DNA of 48,931 nucleotides from Chloroflexi bacterium HGW-Chloroflexi-2 (lineage in GTDB: Bacteria; Chloroflexota; Anaerolineae; Anaerolineales; Anaerolineaceae), in contig PHBY01000023.1 of NCBI GenBank assembly GCA_002840735.1, positions 1-48,931 on the forward strand, written 5' to 3'. The position numbers and the translations under genes were made by a program. The notes under the pieces are model-generated. The model was given only the letters and a program-made list of their open reading frames with translations, was not told where the DNA came from and did no database searches. Shown piece by piece: positions 40,399-48,931 of the stretch. Every line of letters begins with the position of its first letter. The first letter of the stretch is position 1.

Positions 40399-41808
40399 TT
40401 AAGGTAACCAGTGTGCCTGAAAGATATAATCAGAAAATAATTGCTGAGAGGAGAAAGATTCCGTTTCCCAAATTCCAATTTTTGAACCATCACTCAGCCC
40501 AGCTAACGAATCGCTTAAAAATAAAACTTTACTACCATCCGGACTCCAGGTGAACTGAGTCACAATTTGCGATAGATCGTTAAAAACGACCTCATATGAA
40601 CCATCCGGAAGAACCCACCATAATTCACGTCCCGGAATTTTGGGGTCAACCTGCACAACCACCAGCAATCCCTGCCCCCTAGGATGACAAACCGGATAAT
40701 AATAGTTATACCCCAGGTCAAAAAGATCACTATCGGTAAAGTAATTTCTCACACCTGACAATATTTCGACTTGATAGATGATGGAGATAATCGGCAATCC
40801 TTCTTCTTTCACATCTGAATAGTAATAATAGCGTTCCTCAGGGGACCAGCACCCCGTGTCTTCGCTAGATGAATCGGCGAAACCCACTTCTTTACTGGTT
40901 CCATGTAGAATCACGATTCCGCCATCCATTCCCTCCCAGAATGTGATCCATTGCCCTCTGGAAGACCAGGTTGGATCATAACCGACTTTTTGGGGATCAT
41001 TTAATAAAGGCATTGTAGTTCCGGTTATCAAATTCAGTACATAAGGTTTGGGTAATTCTTCATTCGTAAAGGTTGTTTCATTGCTGGAATTCTCGATGGT
41101 GAAAACAATTTCGTCTCGGAGCGGATTCCAATCCGCTGAAGAACAACGGTCGACCCCACAATCCAGAATCATGATTTGTGCCTGCCCATCGCGATTCATT
41201 ATCCAAAGATCCCACCCCGCGCGTTCGTTCGATTTAGAAAACAGGATCTGCTCACCATCAGGAGAAACAGTAAAGTCAACGATTTTGCCATCTGTTTGTG
41301 TCAGCTGTATTTCAATTTCGGGATTTTCTGGAGAGATCTTAAACAACTCTTTCCCATTGCCCACCCCTTTCAGGAAGACAATCTCCGGGGCACGAATAAA
41401 TGCCTGCCATTCAAATGGTTTCAGACGGCCTACATTTGAATCAAGGGAAGCTTCAGGATTTTGAAACCCAAAGTGGATCGATTGACCCGCAGGAATTGAG
41501 GCATCCGGCTGCCAGACAGCCAGATCTTCTTCCAGCCAGGTCCAGGTTCCGGTTATTTCAGGCTCCACATAAAATGATGCAATCACCACTTCAGGCTCAA
41601 TATCCTGGGAAAATTGGAATTGCAGCCGGGGATATGAACCGAGGATTTCTGCTGTATTCAGCCAATTTGCCCGCACCTGACCCCCATTCAGCACAGATAA
41701 GGCTGTTTTTGTGATCCAGGAAATTAGAAATGGTGAAAAGAACAGGATGATGATGATCATCCCAATCATCAGGAGCGGATACCGGAAAACCAAACGGCGT
41801 TTATGCAT
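40399..41808 (-). CDS. Membrane-anchored TolB-like beta-propeller protein
   Basis: A 469-residue protein with one N-terminal membrane segment (LLMIGMIIIILFFSPFLISW) and an outward-facing remainder. From about residue 190 on it has WD40-like/PD40 repeats: VDFTVSPDGEQILFSKS, WDLWIMNRDG, PTWSSRGQWITFW, CWSPEERYYYYSD and FTWSPDGSKVLFLSD. The region 50-140 looks like an Ig-type beta domain (bacterial Big_5-like, WQPDASIPAGQ). A role in the cell envelope is likely; no enzymatic motif is seen. GGAG precedes the ATG. The gene lies 27 bp downstream of nagA on the same strand. Confidence 0.78.
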   Translation of the reverse strand: MHKRRLVFRYPLLMIGMIIIILFFSPFLISWITKTALSVLNGGQVRANWLNTAEILGSYPRLQFQFSQDIEPEVVIASFYVEPEITGTWTWLEEDLAVWQPDASIPAGQSIHFGFQNPEASLDSNVGRLKPFEWQAFIRAPEIVFLKGVGNGKELFKISPENPEIEIQLTQTDGKIVDFTVSPDGEQILFSKSNERAGWDLWIMNRDGQAQIMILDCGVDRCSSADWNPLRDEIVFTIENSSNETTFTNEELPKPYVLNLITGTTMPLLNDPQKVGYDPTWSSRGQWITFWEGMDGGIVILHGTSKEVGFADSSSEDTGCWSPEERYYYYSDVKEEGLPIISIIYQVEILSGVRNYFTDSDLFDLGYNYYYPVCHPRGQGLLVVVQVDPKIPGRELWWVLPDGSYEVVFNDLSQIVTQFTWSPDGSKVLFLSDSLAGLSDGSKIGIWETESFSSQQLFSDYIFQAHWLP

Positions 41809-41835
41809 ACTTTTTAAAACTCCAAAGGTTGTCCA

Positions 41836-42993
41836 TTATTCCCATGCGAGGTTTGCCCAGGGTGCCTGATACAGCAACTCTCCGGCCACAAATGTTGCTG
41901 CCACCTGCTGATCTGCAGACAATAAGACAAAATCAGCCACAGCGCCAGGGCGGATTACTCCCCGGTCTCTCTGCCCAAGAACACGCGCCGGGTTGGTCGT
42001 CAGGCATGCCAGCGCTTCCTGGAAGGAACACTTCGTAAAAGCCTGTAAATTTTGTAGGGCTTTGAGCGGTGTTAAGGTGCTGCCAGCCAGGGTACCATCT
42101 GCTAGCCGGGCTGAGAATTCATCCACCAGAATTTCATTATTCCCGAGGTGATAGCTACCTGCAGGCATTCCCTGTGCAGCACAGGCATCCGTCACCAGGG
42201 TCAGTCTTCGATTGCCTTGATAGTACCATGCCAGGCGTACCAGTTCCGGTGCAACATGGATCCCATCCAGAATCATCCCAAAGGAAATCTCCGCATGATC
42301 CAGCACCGCCATCGCCAGTCCTGGCTCGCGATGATGGATTGGGGTCATGGCATTGAATAAATGAGTGGCATAGCGGATTCCAGCCCCGAAACCGGCTCGC
42401 GCCTGATGTACGTCAGCGAGCGAATGACCCGCGCTCATCAGAATGCCACGCTGGGATAAGGTGAGGATGAGGTTGATAGCGCCAGGAATTTCCGGGGCAA
42501 TCGTCACCATACGCACACCGTTTTGTGGTGTCCATTCCTGCACCAGGCGAGGATCGGCCATTTGGAACAGACCTTCTACATGAGCGCCCTTCTTTTTGGG
42601 GTTTAGAAAAGGACCTTCGAGATGTAAACCCGGCAAATATGTACCCTTATAACCAGCTGGTTTGTTATTCTTCCAGACCTGTAAGGCGTTTTCCATCACC
42701 TCTAGCGGACTGGTGATGATGGTTGGCAGACAGGTGGTGATACCAAATTCTGGCAATTGTTCCGCCACCTGCCAGAGCGAATCAGGTTGGCTGGTGAAAT
42801 CCTTGCCGAAAGCACCATTGATTTGTAGTTCAATGAATCCAGGTACCAGATCATACGCCAGAGCGCGTAAATGCCGTCCAGCTTTGTCTTGCTCCCCGAG
42901 GGTAATGAATTTTCCGGAATCAACCGAGACACGTGGTTCGCGTTTAAACATCTCTGGATGGTAAATTTTTCTGGCATCGATTGTATACATCAT
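41836..42993 (-). CDS. nagA: N-acetylglucosamine-6-phosphate deacetylase
   Basis: A 385-residue amidohydrolase converting N-acetylglucosamine 6-phosphate to glucosamine 6-phosphate. VPGFIELQINGAFGKDF replaces the HG.HG-type first metal motif in the way usual for NagA, LHLEGPFLNPKKKGAH carries the metal-binding Glu, AGHSLA and THLFNAM the two metal-binding histidines, and LVTDA the catalytic Asp. Normal length. No other nag gene adjoins it; the BadF-type kinase and GH4 enzyme at 18864-21154 could supply its substrate. Confidence 0.94.
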   Translation of the reverse strand: MMYTIDARKIYHPEMFKREPRVSVDSGKFITLGEQDKAGRHLRALAYDLVPGFIELQINGAFGKDFTSQPDSLWQVAEQLPEFGITTCLPTIITSPLEVMENALQVWKNNKPAGYKGTYLPGLHLEGPFLNPKKKGAHVEGLFQMADPRLVQEWTPQNGVRMVTIAPEIPGAINLILTLSQRGILMSAGHSLADVHQARAGFGAGIRYATHLFNAMTPIHHREPGLAMAVLDHAEISFGMILDGIHVAPELVRLAWYYQGNRRLTLVTDACAAQGMPAGSYHLGNNEILVDEFSARLADGTLAGSTLTPLKALQNLQAFTKCSFQEALACLTTNPARVLGQRDRGVIRPGAVADFVLLSADQQVAATFVAGELLYQAPWANLAWE

Positions 42994-43316
42994 ATCGCCT
43001 ATTTAAAAGTTTATTTTGATCTCATTATACACAATTCAAATTTTATAGAACCTAGACTGCCGAAGAACCTCATTAAACAGACTACTGGAGAACAATGTCT
43101 TTTTCACTTGGATCCAAAAATTTCAATTTAATTGTTTTTCCTCGATAAAGGAAAAACAATCACTAAATTCAATAATCCTTTTAAGTTTTTGATGTATACT
43201 TTTTTTTATTAAAAAGCCAATTTTTAATTTTAATTAAACACCGATAGTTAAGTTAACTCAAAATTGTAATTCTTGAATTAATTTGAAAATTTTAATGAAT
43301 GTATAGGATATTAAAT
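42994..43316. other. AT-rich intergenic region with a 12-bp-stem hairpin
   Basis: No gene is visible. A perfect inverted repeat ATTGTTTTTCCT (43131-43142) with AGGAAAAACAAT (43149-43160) stands in the middle. On the minus strand TATAAT near 43024 may be the nagA -10. Composition drops sharply to AT-rich from about 43100, the left edge of the AT-rich gene that follows. Confidence 0.6.
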
Positions 43317-45512
43317 ATGCTACCTCATTTCGCAGGATTTAATTCTTTCTTTAATACCAAGAGAAAAAACTTTATACTAAGCATAATAATATGCTTGGTT
43401 CTATCTTATAACATTTTAAGTACAGTCATTCCATTTAGCACATATCCAAAAATCACAAAATTAATTGTGGTGATTCTTGTTTTATCCTTATCATTTTTAT
43501 TATCCAGATACATTTTGGACAATTATTTATTTCTTATTTATTCACTTTCATTAAAGCAAAAAATACAAATAATTGTTATTACATCAGTTTTTTCGTTTGC
43601 TGTATCTTTCTTTTCATATTTTCAAAAACCTTTATATCCTATTGAATATAATATCAATTTGCAATCCACCACCGAAAACGTAAATGTCTTTATTCAACAA
43701 GAAATTGAAGATATTCAACAAAAATTGATCGAACCGAAATCGTTTACTAACATAGATGCTTGGGATTATCAAACTGGAAGGATAAATTCTCCAATAAATC
43801 AACCTCTTGAAATAAATTATTATATTTTTCAATTTATAAATGGAGATTTAAACTACAAATTTACTTTTTATCCTCAAAATCATGTTTCTGAAGCTGTCAT
43901 CAAAATTGATAATACCTCTTATTCAGTCAATATTCCTGATAACAGGAAAGTCGATGAACCATTTATTTACACAATAATACCCCCCCAAAAAGCATCCGTT
44001 TCTTCTTTCTGGAATTTTTGGCAATTAATTTTTCCAATGATGAGATGGTTGTTGTTTTTCATTCATTTTTTTATTGGAGTAACTATTATCTTTTCAACCG
44101 TACTGGATAAGAAGCGTCGTATTTTTAAATATTTTTTGTTTTTGATTTTGTCCTATTTATTTTATAATGCTCTTCACTTCCAAAATGAATTGTTTAATTT
44201 ACATGAGAATAAAATAATATGGTTATGGATATCAGTCTTATTTTTTATTGTGGTTCCAATTGCTATTCATTTTCTTATTAAGAAAAAACCATCAACCCGG
44301 AACTTGTTACTATTTCTTATATTACTCCTTGCAGCAGGATTAAGAATTTACTGGATAAATATGGTTCCAACTGAACAAGTTTCAGACTTTGGTAGTTTTC
44401 ATTATAAAGCCTTGCAAATTGCAAATAATGAAAATGGTGTTTATATTGAAAAGCACAGTAATTTCGTGCGATTGTTGTCAATAATTTACAAAATTTCACC
44501 AACTCATGAAATCTTTGAGAAGGTCAATATATTGTTTTCCTTACTCACAATTTTTTGTATTTATAAAATTGGACAATTTACATTTTCAAAATCAACCGGG
44601 ATAATTGCTGCATATTTATATGCTATATTTCCTTCGCAAATTAGTATGGTTTCAATTGTAAATACGGATATCTTATCAACCAGTTTGTTAATTTTAAGTA
44701 TTACATTAATTTTTTACTTCATTCAAAAGAATTCTTTACGTTATTTAATACTTTCTTCATTTATTATGGGATTATGTATAGTAATTCGAGCTCCTATGGT
44801 TATTTATTTACCATTGTTTATGATTTTATTCATTAAAAATCCGTTTCGTTTTACGGAACTAAAAAGCTTAAAACCTATATTGCTCGTAATTATTTCCTTG
44901 TTCATGGGGTATTTCTCATTAAAAATGCTTGTGAATACTGTTTCAGTGGAAAATATGAAAATTGAAGAATATCGAAATGTAATTGGCCCACTTCTTATGG
45001 GAACAAATATTGATTCAAAAGGCCGGCATAATATTCCTGATTCAGAACTATTGTATTCATGGAATAAAGATGAAGTATTCAAAAATGGAATGGTAGTAAT
45101 ACTAGACCGGATCATAAAAAATCCGCTTGAGTTTATAAAAAATCTTAAATATAAATATGGTTATATGTTTGGTAATAATACATACGGTTCAGATGTTGCT
45201 TTTTTAGCTAAAGATATGAACCATTTGACCTTCCAGACGAATTGGCCATTTGATACGACGTCGATAAGAATTAATTTCGCTGCCTTCAGTCAATATTCCT
45301 ATTGGTGCATTTTGTTTATAGCAATGTTATCTACATTTATATTGAACAAGAAAATAGAATTTACACAGTATTTTGGAATGATAATAGTAATATCTGCGTT
45401 AATTGCCTATACATTCTTTGAAGTTCAACCTCGTTATCACAGTCCAATTATTCCAATTTTTGTTATTTTTGCAGGAATTTCATTTTCTTTCTTCAATCTA
45501 AATAATAAATGA
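43317..45512 (+). CDS. GT-C fold membrane glycosyltransferase (PMT/ArnT-like)
   Basis: A protein of about 731 residues with more than ten membrane segments. The central part follows the GT-39/83 pattern: ILLLAAGLRIYWINM, EQVSDFGSFHYKALQIANN with an acidic residue in the first periplasmic loop, ILAAYLY-like IIAAYLYAIFPSQ, and a terminal FEVQPRYHSPIIP motif. The N-terminal 250 residues form an additional membrane and beta-rich domain. The family transfers sugars from polyprenyl-phosphate donors outside the membrane. The ATG at 43317 has AGGAT upstream; the ATG at 43299 does not. The gene is far more AT-rich than its surroundings, which suggests acquisition from another source. Confidence 0.75.
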   Translation: MLPHFAGFNSFFNTKRKNFILSIIICLVLSYNILSTVIPFSTYPKITKLIVVILVLSLSFLLSRYILDNYLFLIYSLSLKQKIQIIVITSVFSFAVSFFSYFQKPLYPIEYNINLQSTTENVNVFIQQEIEDIQQKLIEPKSFTNIDAWDYQTGRINSPINQPLEINYYIFQFINGDLNYKFTFYPQNHVSEAVIKIDNTSYSVNIPDNRKVDEPFIYTIIPPQKASVSSFWNFWQLIFPMMRWLLFFIHFFIGVTIIFSTVLDKKRRIFKYFLFLILSYLFYNALHFQNELFNLHENKIIWLWISVLFFIVVPIAIHFLIKKKPSTRNLLLFLILLLAAGLRIYWINMVPTEQVSDFGSFHYKALQIANNENGVYIEKHSNFVRLLSIIYKISPTHEIFEKVNILFSLLTIFCIYKIGQFTFSKSTGIIAAYLYAIFPSQISMVSIVNTDILSTSLLILSITLIFYFIQKNSLRYLILSSFIMGLCIVIRAPMVIYLPLFMILFIKNPFRFTELKSLKPILLVIISLFMGYFSLKMLVNTVSVENMKIEEYRNVIGPLLMGTNIDSKGRHNIPDSELLYSWNKDEVFKNGMVVILDRIIKNPLEFIKNLKYKYGYMFGNNTYGSDVAFLAKDMNHLTFQTNWPFDTTSIRINFAAFSQYSYWCILFIAMLSTFILNKKIEFTQYFGMIIVISALIAYTFFEVQPRYHSPIIPIFVIFAGISFSFFNLNNK

Positions 45513-45540
45513 ATGAAGTTCATTATTTAACTTTCTATTA

Positions 45541-45977
45541 CCGAAGCGTTAGTTGAACCAACGTGCCTTCACCAGGTTGATTGATAATCTTTATATTCGC
45601 GCCAATACCTTCCGCCCGTTCCTGCATAAATTCCACCCCAAAATGATCTGGTTTTATCTCATTTGGATCAAAACCACCCCATTGTCCTCAATCATCAGAT
45701 CAACATGGGATGGTTTCACTTGGAATAAAATCCTTGTTTCGGATGGCGTGGCGTGATTGGCGATATTGTTCAGGACTTTCTGGGTTACACGGTAATTCAC
45801 CAATTTATGTTAGCCAGATAAAGAGGTCACCGGGTCAATTTTTTCTAGGTAATCGATAGAAATACCTGTCCTACCGGTGTAGGCATCCATCAGGTGCTTG
45901 GGAAGTTCCCTGGGATTAGCCTCCACAATGGCCTTCGGACGCAGTTCCATCAGCAAGGTGCTCATCTCTTTGAAGCA
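45541..45977 (-). pseudogene. 3' fragment of a NarX/DegS-type sensor histidine kinase gene
   Basis: Minus-strand conceptual translation gives KEMSTLLMELRPKAIVEA (the end of the HisKA_3 dimerisation region), RTGISIDYLEKID, an in-frame stop, VNYRVTQKVLNNIANHA (N box of the ATPase), LMIEDNG, a one-base shift, GFDPNEIKPDHFGVEFMQER (G box) and GEGTLVQLTLR at the end. The family's sensor part and phospho-acceptor histidine are missing. With a stop, a frameshift and the 5' half absent it cannot be functional. The 5' end is fused to rsgA sequence near 45975. Confidence 0.85.
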
Positions 45978-46798
45978 CCAATCCAGATCATCCGGATCAA
46001 CATCCCACAATCCAAACTCGCGGGTTCCTGGTGAATCGATCAGAATTGAATCCTCTTCGATTGGAAAAAGACGCATGGCAGAAGTGGTATGTATTCCTTT
46101 CCCTGTAACCTTATTGACATTGCTTACCTTGTAATCCAGTCCTGGCATTAATGCATTCAGTAAAGTAGTTTTACCAACACCGGATTTCCCGATCAAGACA
46201 GAGTTTTTTGTTTGAGCATTGACCGTAATTCGTCAATCCCATTTTGCTGAACGCAACTGGTCAATAAAACTGGATAACCAATCTTTTGATAAACTGCGAG
46301 ATGTTGTTTCAGTTCATTTAAGGCATGCTGCTGATCCACCAGATCCGTTTTTGTGATCACAATCCATACCGGCAATTCCACACCTTCTGCCTTGGTCAGG
46401 TAACGATCCAGTAGATTCCATTTGGGTTCAGGATTGGTGGCGGTAAACACGGCAATCACCTGATCTACATTGCTGGCCAGCAACTGTTCAATCTTTGCGC
46501 CACCTGGTCTGCTGGATGAAGACCTGGATAATTGATTATGTCTGGGTAAGCGTTCGACGATCATCGGCTGACTACGCTGATCTACCAGAACATTCACTCG
46601 GTCACCTACCACGATCAAATTTTCCATTTGTCCGGCTGAAACCTGATTCCTACGCTCAGTGTTCATATTTGATTGACTCAGTTTTACGCAGCTTGAAATC
46701 TGGCAAAGGTACTCCTTTCCATCCAGAATCACGCCACAATGTGATGTTGATTTAAAACTAACAATACCCATCCTGTTGGATGAAATGTTTGTAATCAT
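45972..46798 (-). pseudogene. rsgA: Frameshifted and 3'-truncated rsgA (ribosome assembly GTPase)
   Basis: The OB domain and the first part of the GTPase domain are in one frame (MITNISS through LRSMLKQK, with TKTDLVD as G4), and the P-loop IGKSGVGKTTLLNALMPG, the GIHTTSAMRLFP switch and IDSPGTREFGLW (G3) are in the next. This is the circularly permuted GTPase order of RsgA. The shift falls in a run of six A at about 46210; one added A restores the frame. The C-terminal zinc-binding domain (Cys/His cluster) is missing: the sequence stops matching at DDLDWCF and continues as histidine kinase. The ATG at 46798 has AAGGAAG upstream. Confidence 0.85.
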
Positions 46799-47011
46799 TG
46801 TTCTTCCTTGCATACCCTTGCGGGATTAAAAAACCAGCCACGTTTTACTCGTGGTTGATAATACAAATGAATTGTCTGCTCAAACGGTGCGATCCTGTAT
46901 TTTTTTTTAACAACGACAAGAGCCTTATTAGCCAAAAAACACCTTTTTCTTTCGAATTTATTCGAATATTATAGACAATCCAAACATCATCTATTATCAT
47001 TTCCCCTGATC

Positions 47012-47497
47012 ATGCATACCGCTTCCAATCATCCACCAACGCAATTACCTGACTGGATATTTAAATACTTTCCACGTATGACGGGTTTATGGCTGCGAAC
47101 ACCCAACTGGTTCCATCAGGCGGTTCGCTTTGGGATGGTAGGAGTAATCAATACGGGTGTCGATCTGGGCTCTTACTGGATCCTGACTCGTTTTGTTCCT
47201 TATTTCATTTCTGCTCCAGTATTCGCCAAAGCACTTTCTTACATAATGGGTGTAGTCAATAGTTATATCTGGAATCGCAGATTCACCTTTCGCAGTCAGG
47301 TTCGATCACCCAGGCGTTTCGTGCTATTCTTCCTGATCAACCTGATCGCAGTTGGCATCAACAGCGGATTGATGGCATTATCTCTGCATGTGCTGGAATT
47401 GCCCGAATGGGTAGGCTTGCTGATGGCAACTGCCATTACCATGACCTGGAATTTCACCACCAGTAAATTTGTGATTTTTCGTGAACCAATTATCTGA
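47012..47497 (+). CDS. GtrA-family membrane protein
   Basis: A 161-residue protein with four membrane segments: VRFGMVGVINTGVDLGSYWI, AKALSYIMGVVNSYIWNRRFTF (with the family's signature NSYxWNRxxTF), FVLFFLINLIAVGINSGLMA and GLLMATAITMTWNFTTSKFVIF. GtrA-like proteins are thought to move polyprenyl-linked sugars across the membrane. No ribosome binding site is evident ahead of the ATG, so the message may be leaderless or start at a later codon. It could act with the GT-C transferase at 43317-45512. Confidence 0.92.
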   Translation: MHTASNHPPTQLPDWIFKYFPRMTGLWLRTPNWFHQAVRFGMVGVINTGVDLGSYWILTRFVPYFISAPVFAKALSYIMGVVNSYIWNRRFTFRSQVRSPRRFVLFFLINLIAVGINSGLMALSLHVLELPEWVGLLMATAITMTWNFTTSKFVIFREPII

Positions 47498-47508
47498 AAC
47501 TAGCTATT

Positions 47509-48045
47509 CTACTTATGCAAACGTTCTATACGTGCCTGTAAATAAGGGCTGAAGTAACCAAAATAGCGTTCCTGTAAGGCAGGAATCTGCCAATCCTTGC
47601 CGGTCACCTGTCCACGACAGGTTTCTGATCCGCATCCGCAGGGGAATTCGTCGAAGTGGTTATCTTCACTCATGGCATAATCGAAACACAGCTCTTCTCC
47701 GGCGGCAATATCGCGCATGGCTACCAGGGAAATAGGGGTATTGAAACCAGCATTTGGAAGGCAGGAATGATTGAAATAATCAGCCGGATCACCCTCCAGA
47801 AGAGGCACCTGGAAAAGATGGTCCCAGATTTGTAATCCATGCGATTTGAAAAATGGCGTTAACTGTTCATACTCTTCGTAGCCAACCACACGCCCACCCC
47901 ACATGGCTAAGAGCTCATCTTTCTGAATGGGCTCCAGGGCAAAGAGGCCATAACTGCCCTTTTGCGGCAACGACCGCATTTCAATTTTGGGATTTAAGTA
48001 AGAGTATTGTCTGTCAGCCATGTTAGGATTCGACCTTTCTGCCAT
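47509..48045 (-). CDS. SET-domain protein with post-SET cysteine cluster
   Basis: A 178-residue SET-domain protein, the fold of lysine methyltransferases. MRSLPQKGSYGLFALEPIQKDELL opens the domain, DYFNHSCLPNAGF is the SAM-binding/pseudoknot motif, GEELCFDYAMSE follows with the catalytic-region Tyr, and CGCGSETCRGQVTG is a zinc-binding post-SET motif. Bacterial proteins of this type are found mainly in environmental genomes and are usually viewed as of eukaryotic origin or shared ancestry. No substrate can be named. The first ATG has no ribosome binding site; the ATG at 48021 is an alternative start. Confidence 0.92.
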   Translation of the reverse strand: MAERSNPNMADRQYSYLNPKIEMRSLPQKGSYGLFALEPIQKDELLAMWGGRVVGYEEYEQLTPFFKSHGLQIWDHLFQVPLLEGDPADYFNHSCLPNAGFNTPISLVAMRDIAAGEELCFDYAMSEDNHFDEFPCGCGSETCRGQVTGKDWQIPALQERYFGYFSPYLQARIERLHK

Positions 48046-48072
48046 GAGAATCAGATAAAAATTTTCAGATGA

Positions 48073-48693
48073 TTATAATCCAAACCAGATCAAACCCGCA
48101 CAAAATGAGATTTGTTGGAATTGTACAACCAGACCAGCCTGCTGCATCAAGGGCAGATCCCGCTCCATGATCCAATAAAATTCATCATCCCAGGAATCTG
48201 GATATTGATTAGCGATAGCCTGCATAGTTTCTTCAGATGGGAACATCAAATCCCCGATGATGATGGTTCCACCCTGAATTAAGTGTTGCTGTTTGTACCT
48301 CGCCATTTGCTTAATTTTTTCTTCGATGGTGAAATGATGAAAGACATACCCAGAGACGATGTGGTCATACTTCTCAGGAAAATCAGCTGGCAGCGGGTCA
48401 CGCACATCTGCCACCGAAAAATGTAGATCCGGATACTTTTGATGAGCTCTGGCAATCATTTGGGAGGAGAAATCGGTACCCCACACCAGACAGCCCAAAG
48501 CTGAGAAAACCGCCGCAAGATTGCCGGTGCCACATCCCAGATCCAGCACTTTTTGATTCGGTTGAGGTTTTGCCACTTTAACCATTGACTGTAAAAGATC
48601 TGCATATCCTGTAAAAGGAAAACCAGCTTCTGCAGCGACATCATTGTCGTAATTCGCAGCCCAGGGATCGAATTGCTCAGGTAGAAATTCCAT
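48073..48693 (-). CDS. Class I SAM-dependent methyltransferase
   Basis: A 206-residue methyltransferase. KVLDLGCGTGNLAAVFSALG is motif I, VWGTDFSSQMI motif II, FSVADVRDPLP and YDHIVSGYVFHHF motifs III and IV. The front DPWAANYDNDV resembles the YrrT/UbiE-type lead. The ATG at 48693 is chosen because AAGGAG stands just upstream; the ATG at 48810 would add 39 residues of hydrophobic, non-conserved sequence. Substrate is unknown. The gene runs the same way as the SET gene, separated by 27 bp. Confidence 0.88.
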   Translation of the reverse strand: MEFLPEQFDPWAANYDNDVAAEAGFPFTGYADLLQSMVKVAKPQPNQKVLDLGCGTGNLAAVFSALGCLVWGTDFSSQMIARAHQKYPDLHFSVADVRDPLPADFPEKYDHIVSGYVFHHFTIEEKIKQMARYKQQHLIQGGTIIIGDLMFPSEETMQAIANQYPDSWDDEFYWIMERDLPLMQQAGLVVQFQQISFCAGLIWFGL

Positions 48694-48832
48694 CATGCTC
48701 CTTGAAATTTTCTGGTTATATGCAACTAATCTTACACGAAAATAATCAAATAAGAGCCAAATTCCGAAGTGGAAGGAGAAAAGTATGGGGGAAAAGTGCA
48801 GATACTCCACTCGTTGAAGTCTGGAAAACTTA

Positions 48833-48912
48833 TCCTTGGATTCAAATCCAAGGATACTTAAGTTTCAAACCGATTCAAATCGGTTACCTCCCAGAACCAT
48901 TTTGAAATGGTT
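48833..48912. repeat. Diverged triple-hairpin repeat at the window end
   Basis: Three consecutive inverted repeats, 48833-48854 (arms TCCTTGGATT), 48868-48885 (arms AACCGATT) and 48895-48912 (arms AACCATTT), have the same order and nearly the same spacing as the hairpins at 9715-9793, although the arm sequences differ. The downstream GTATCCTATG resembles AGCATCCTGTG of the other copies. Sequence differences that keep pairing show the structure is maintained. The element runs to the window edge. Confidence 0.8.
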
Positions 48913-48931
48913 TGGTTCTGTGTATCCTATG

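Noticed and set aside
46193-46215. rsgA frameshift as programmed frameshifting or a simple read error
   Set aside because: The A6 run alone could be either, but the gene also lacks its zinc domain and is joined to kinase sequence, so it is damaged regardless.

Overview
The window reads as chromosomal DNA of an anaerobic bacterium, most likely of the Anaerolineae/Chloroflexota type. This is inferred from gene content (S8 proteases with surface-protein domains, GH4/GH31 sugar genes, a DegV protein, Tat-exported L,D-transpeptidase, fused ECF ATPase), frequent TTG/GTG starts, mid-range base composition and many dispersed hairpin repeats. No rRNA or tRNA is present to confirm it. I see no complete mobile element, CRISPR array or prophage.

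Layout. 1-1193: short repeats, then an RHH/MazF toxin-antitoxin pair with a consensus promoter. 1209-9053: a six-gene sugar operon (GH31 glycosidase, GntR/FadR regulator, enolase-superfamily dehydratase, class II aldolase-like protein, PfkB kinase, L-fucose-isomerase-like protein), opened by a promoter whose start region carries a 34-bp perfect palindrome and closed by a long bulged hairpin terminator. 9060-10700: a gene-free block of tandem 126-bp repeats and triple-hairpin repeats. 10710-14325: a secreted subtilisin and a DegV protein. 14390-18863: three secreted-protein genes on the minus strand, each preceded by the same 20-bp palindrome/-35/-10 promoter and the same structured leader RNA ending in an intrinsic terminator; a fourth promoter copy has no gene directly behind it. 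18864-26346: minus-strand genes for GH4 glycosidase plus BadF-type kinase, a small membrane protein, fructose-1,6-bisphosphatase, a CPBP protease, a URO-D-like protein and a PAS-GGDEF protein with a degenerate active-site motif. 27022-30014: PHP phosphoesterase, GT-B-like transferase, L,D-transpeptidase. 30126-34872: ECF transporter operon with a formamidase and a terminator-containing leader that is a candidate riboswitch. 34893-48931: a decayed cyclase-like gene, DmeF-like metal exporter, LD-carboxypeptidase, MoaA, MarR with its operator, FMN reductase, a TPR protein, a beta-propeller protein, NagA, an AT-rich GT-C transferase gene, a chimeric rsgA/histidine-kinase pseudogene, GtrA, a SET-domain protein, a methyltransferase, and a last triple-hairpin repeat.

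How the genes fit. The first operon looks like a complete uptake-independent route for a glycoside: hydrolysis, isomerisation or dehydration, phosphorylation, aldol cleavage, under its own GntR protein. The GH4 enzyme, BadF kinase and NagA could jointly serve amino-sugar disaccharide recycling. The strongest candidate for an undescribed system is the secreted-protein regulon at 14390-18863, which combines a repeated DNA operator with a repeated RNA switch-like leader.
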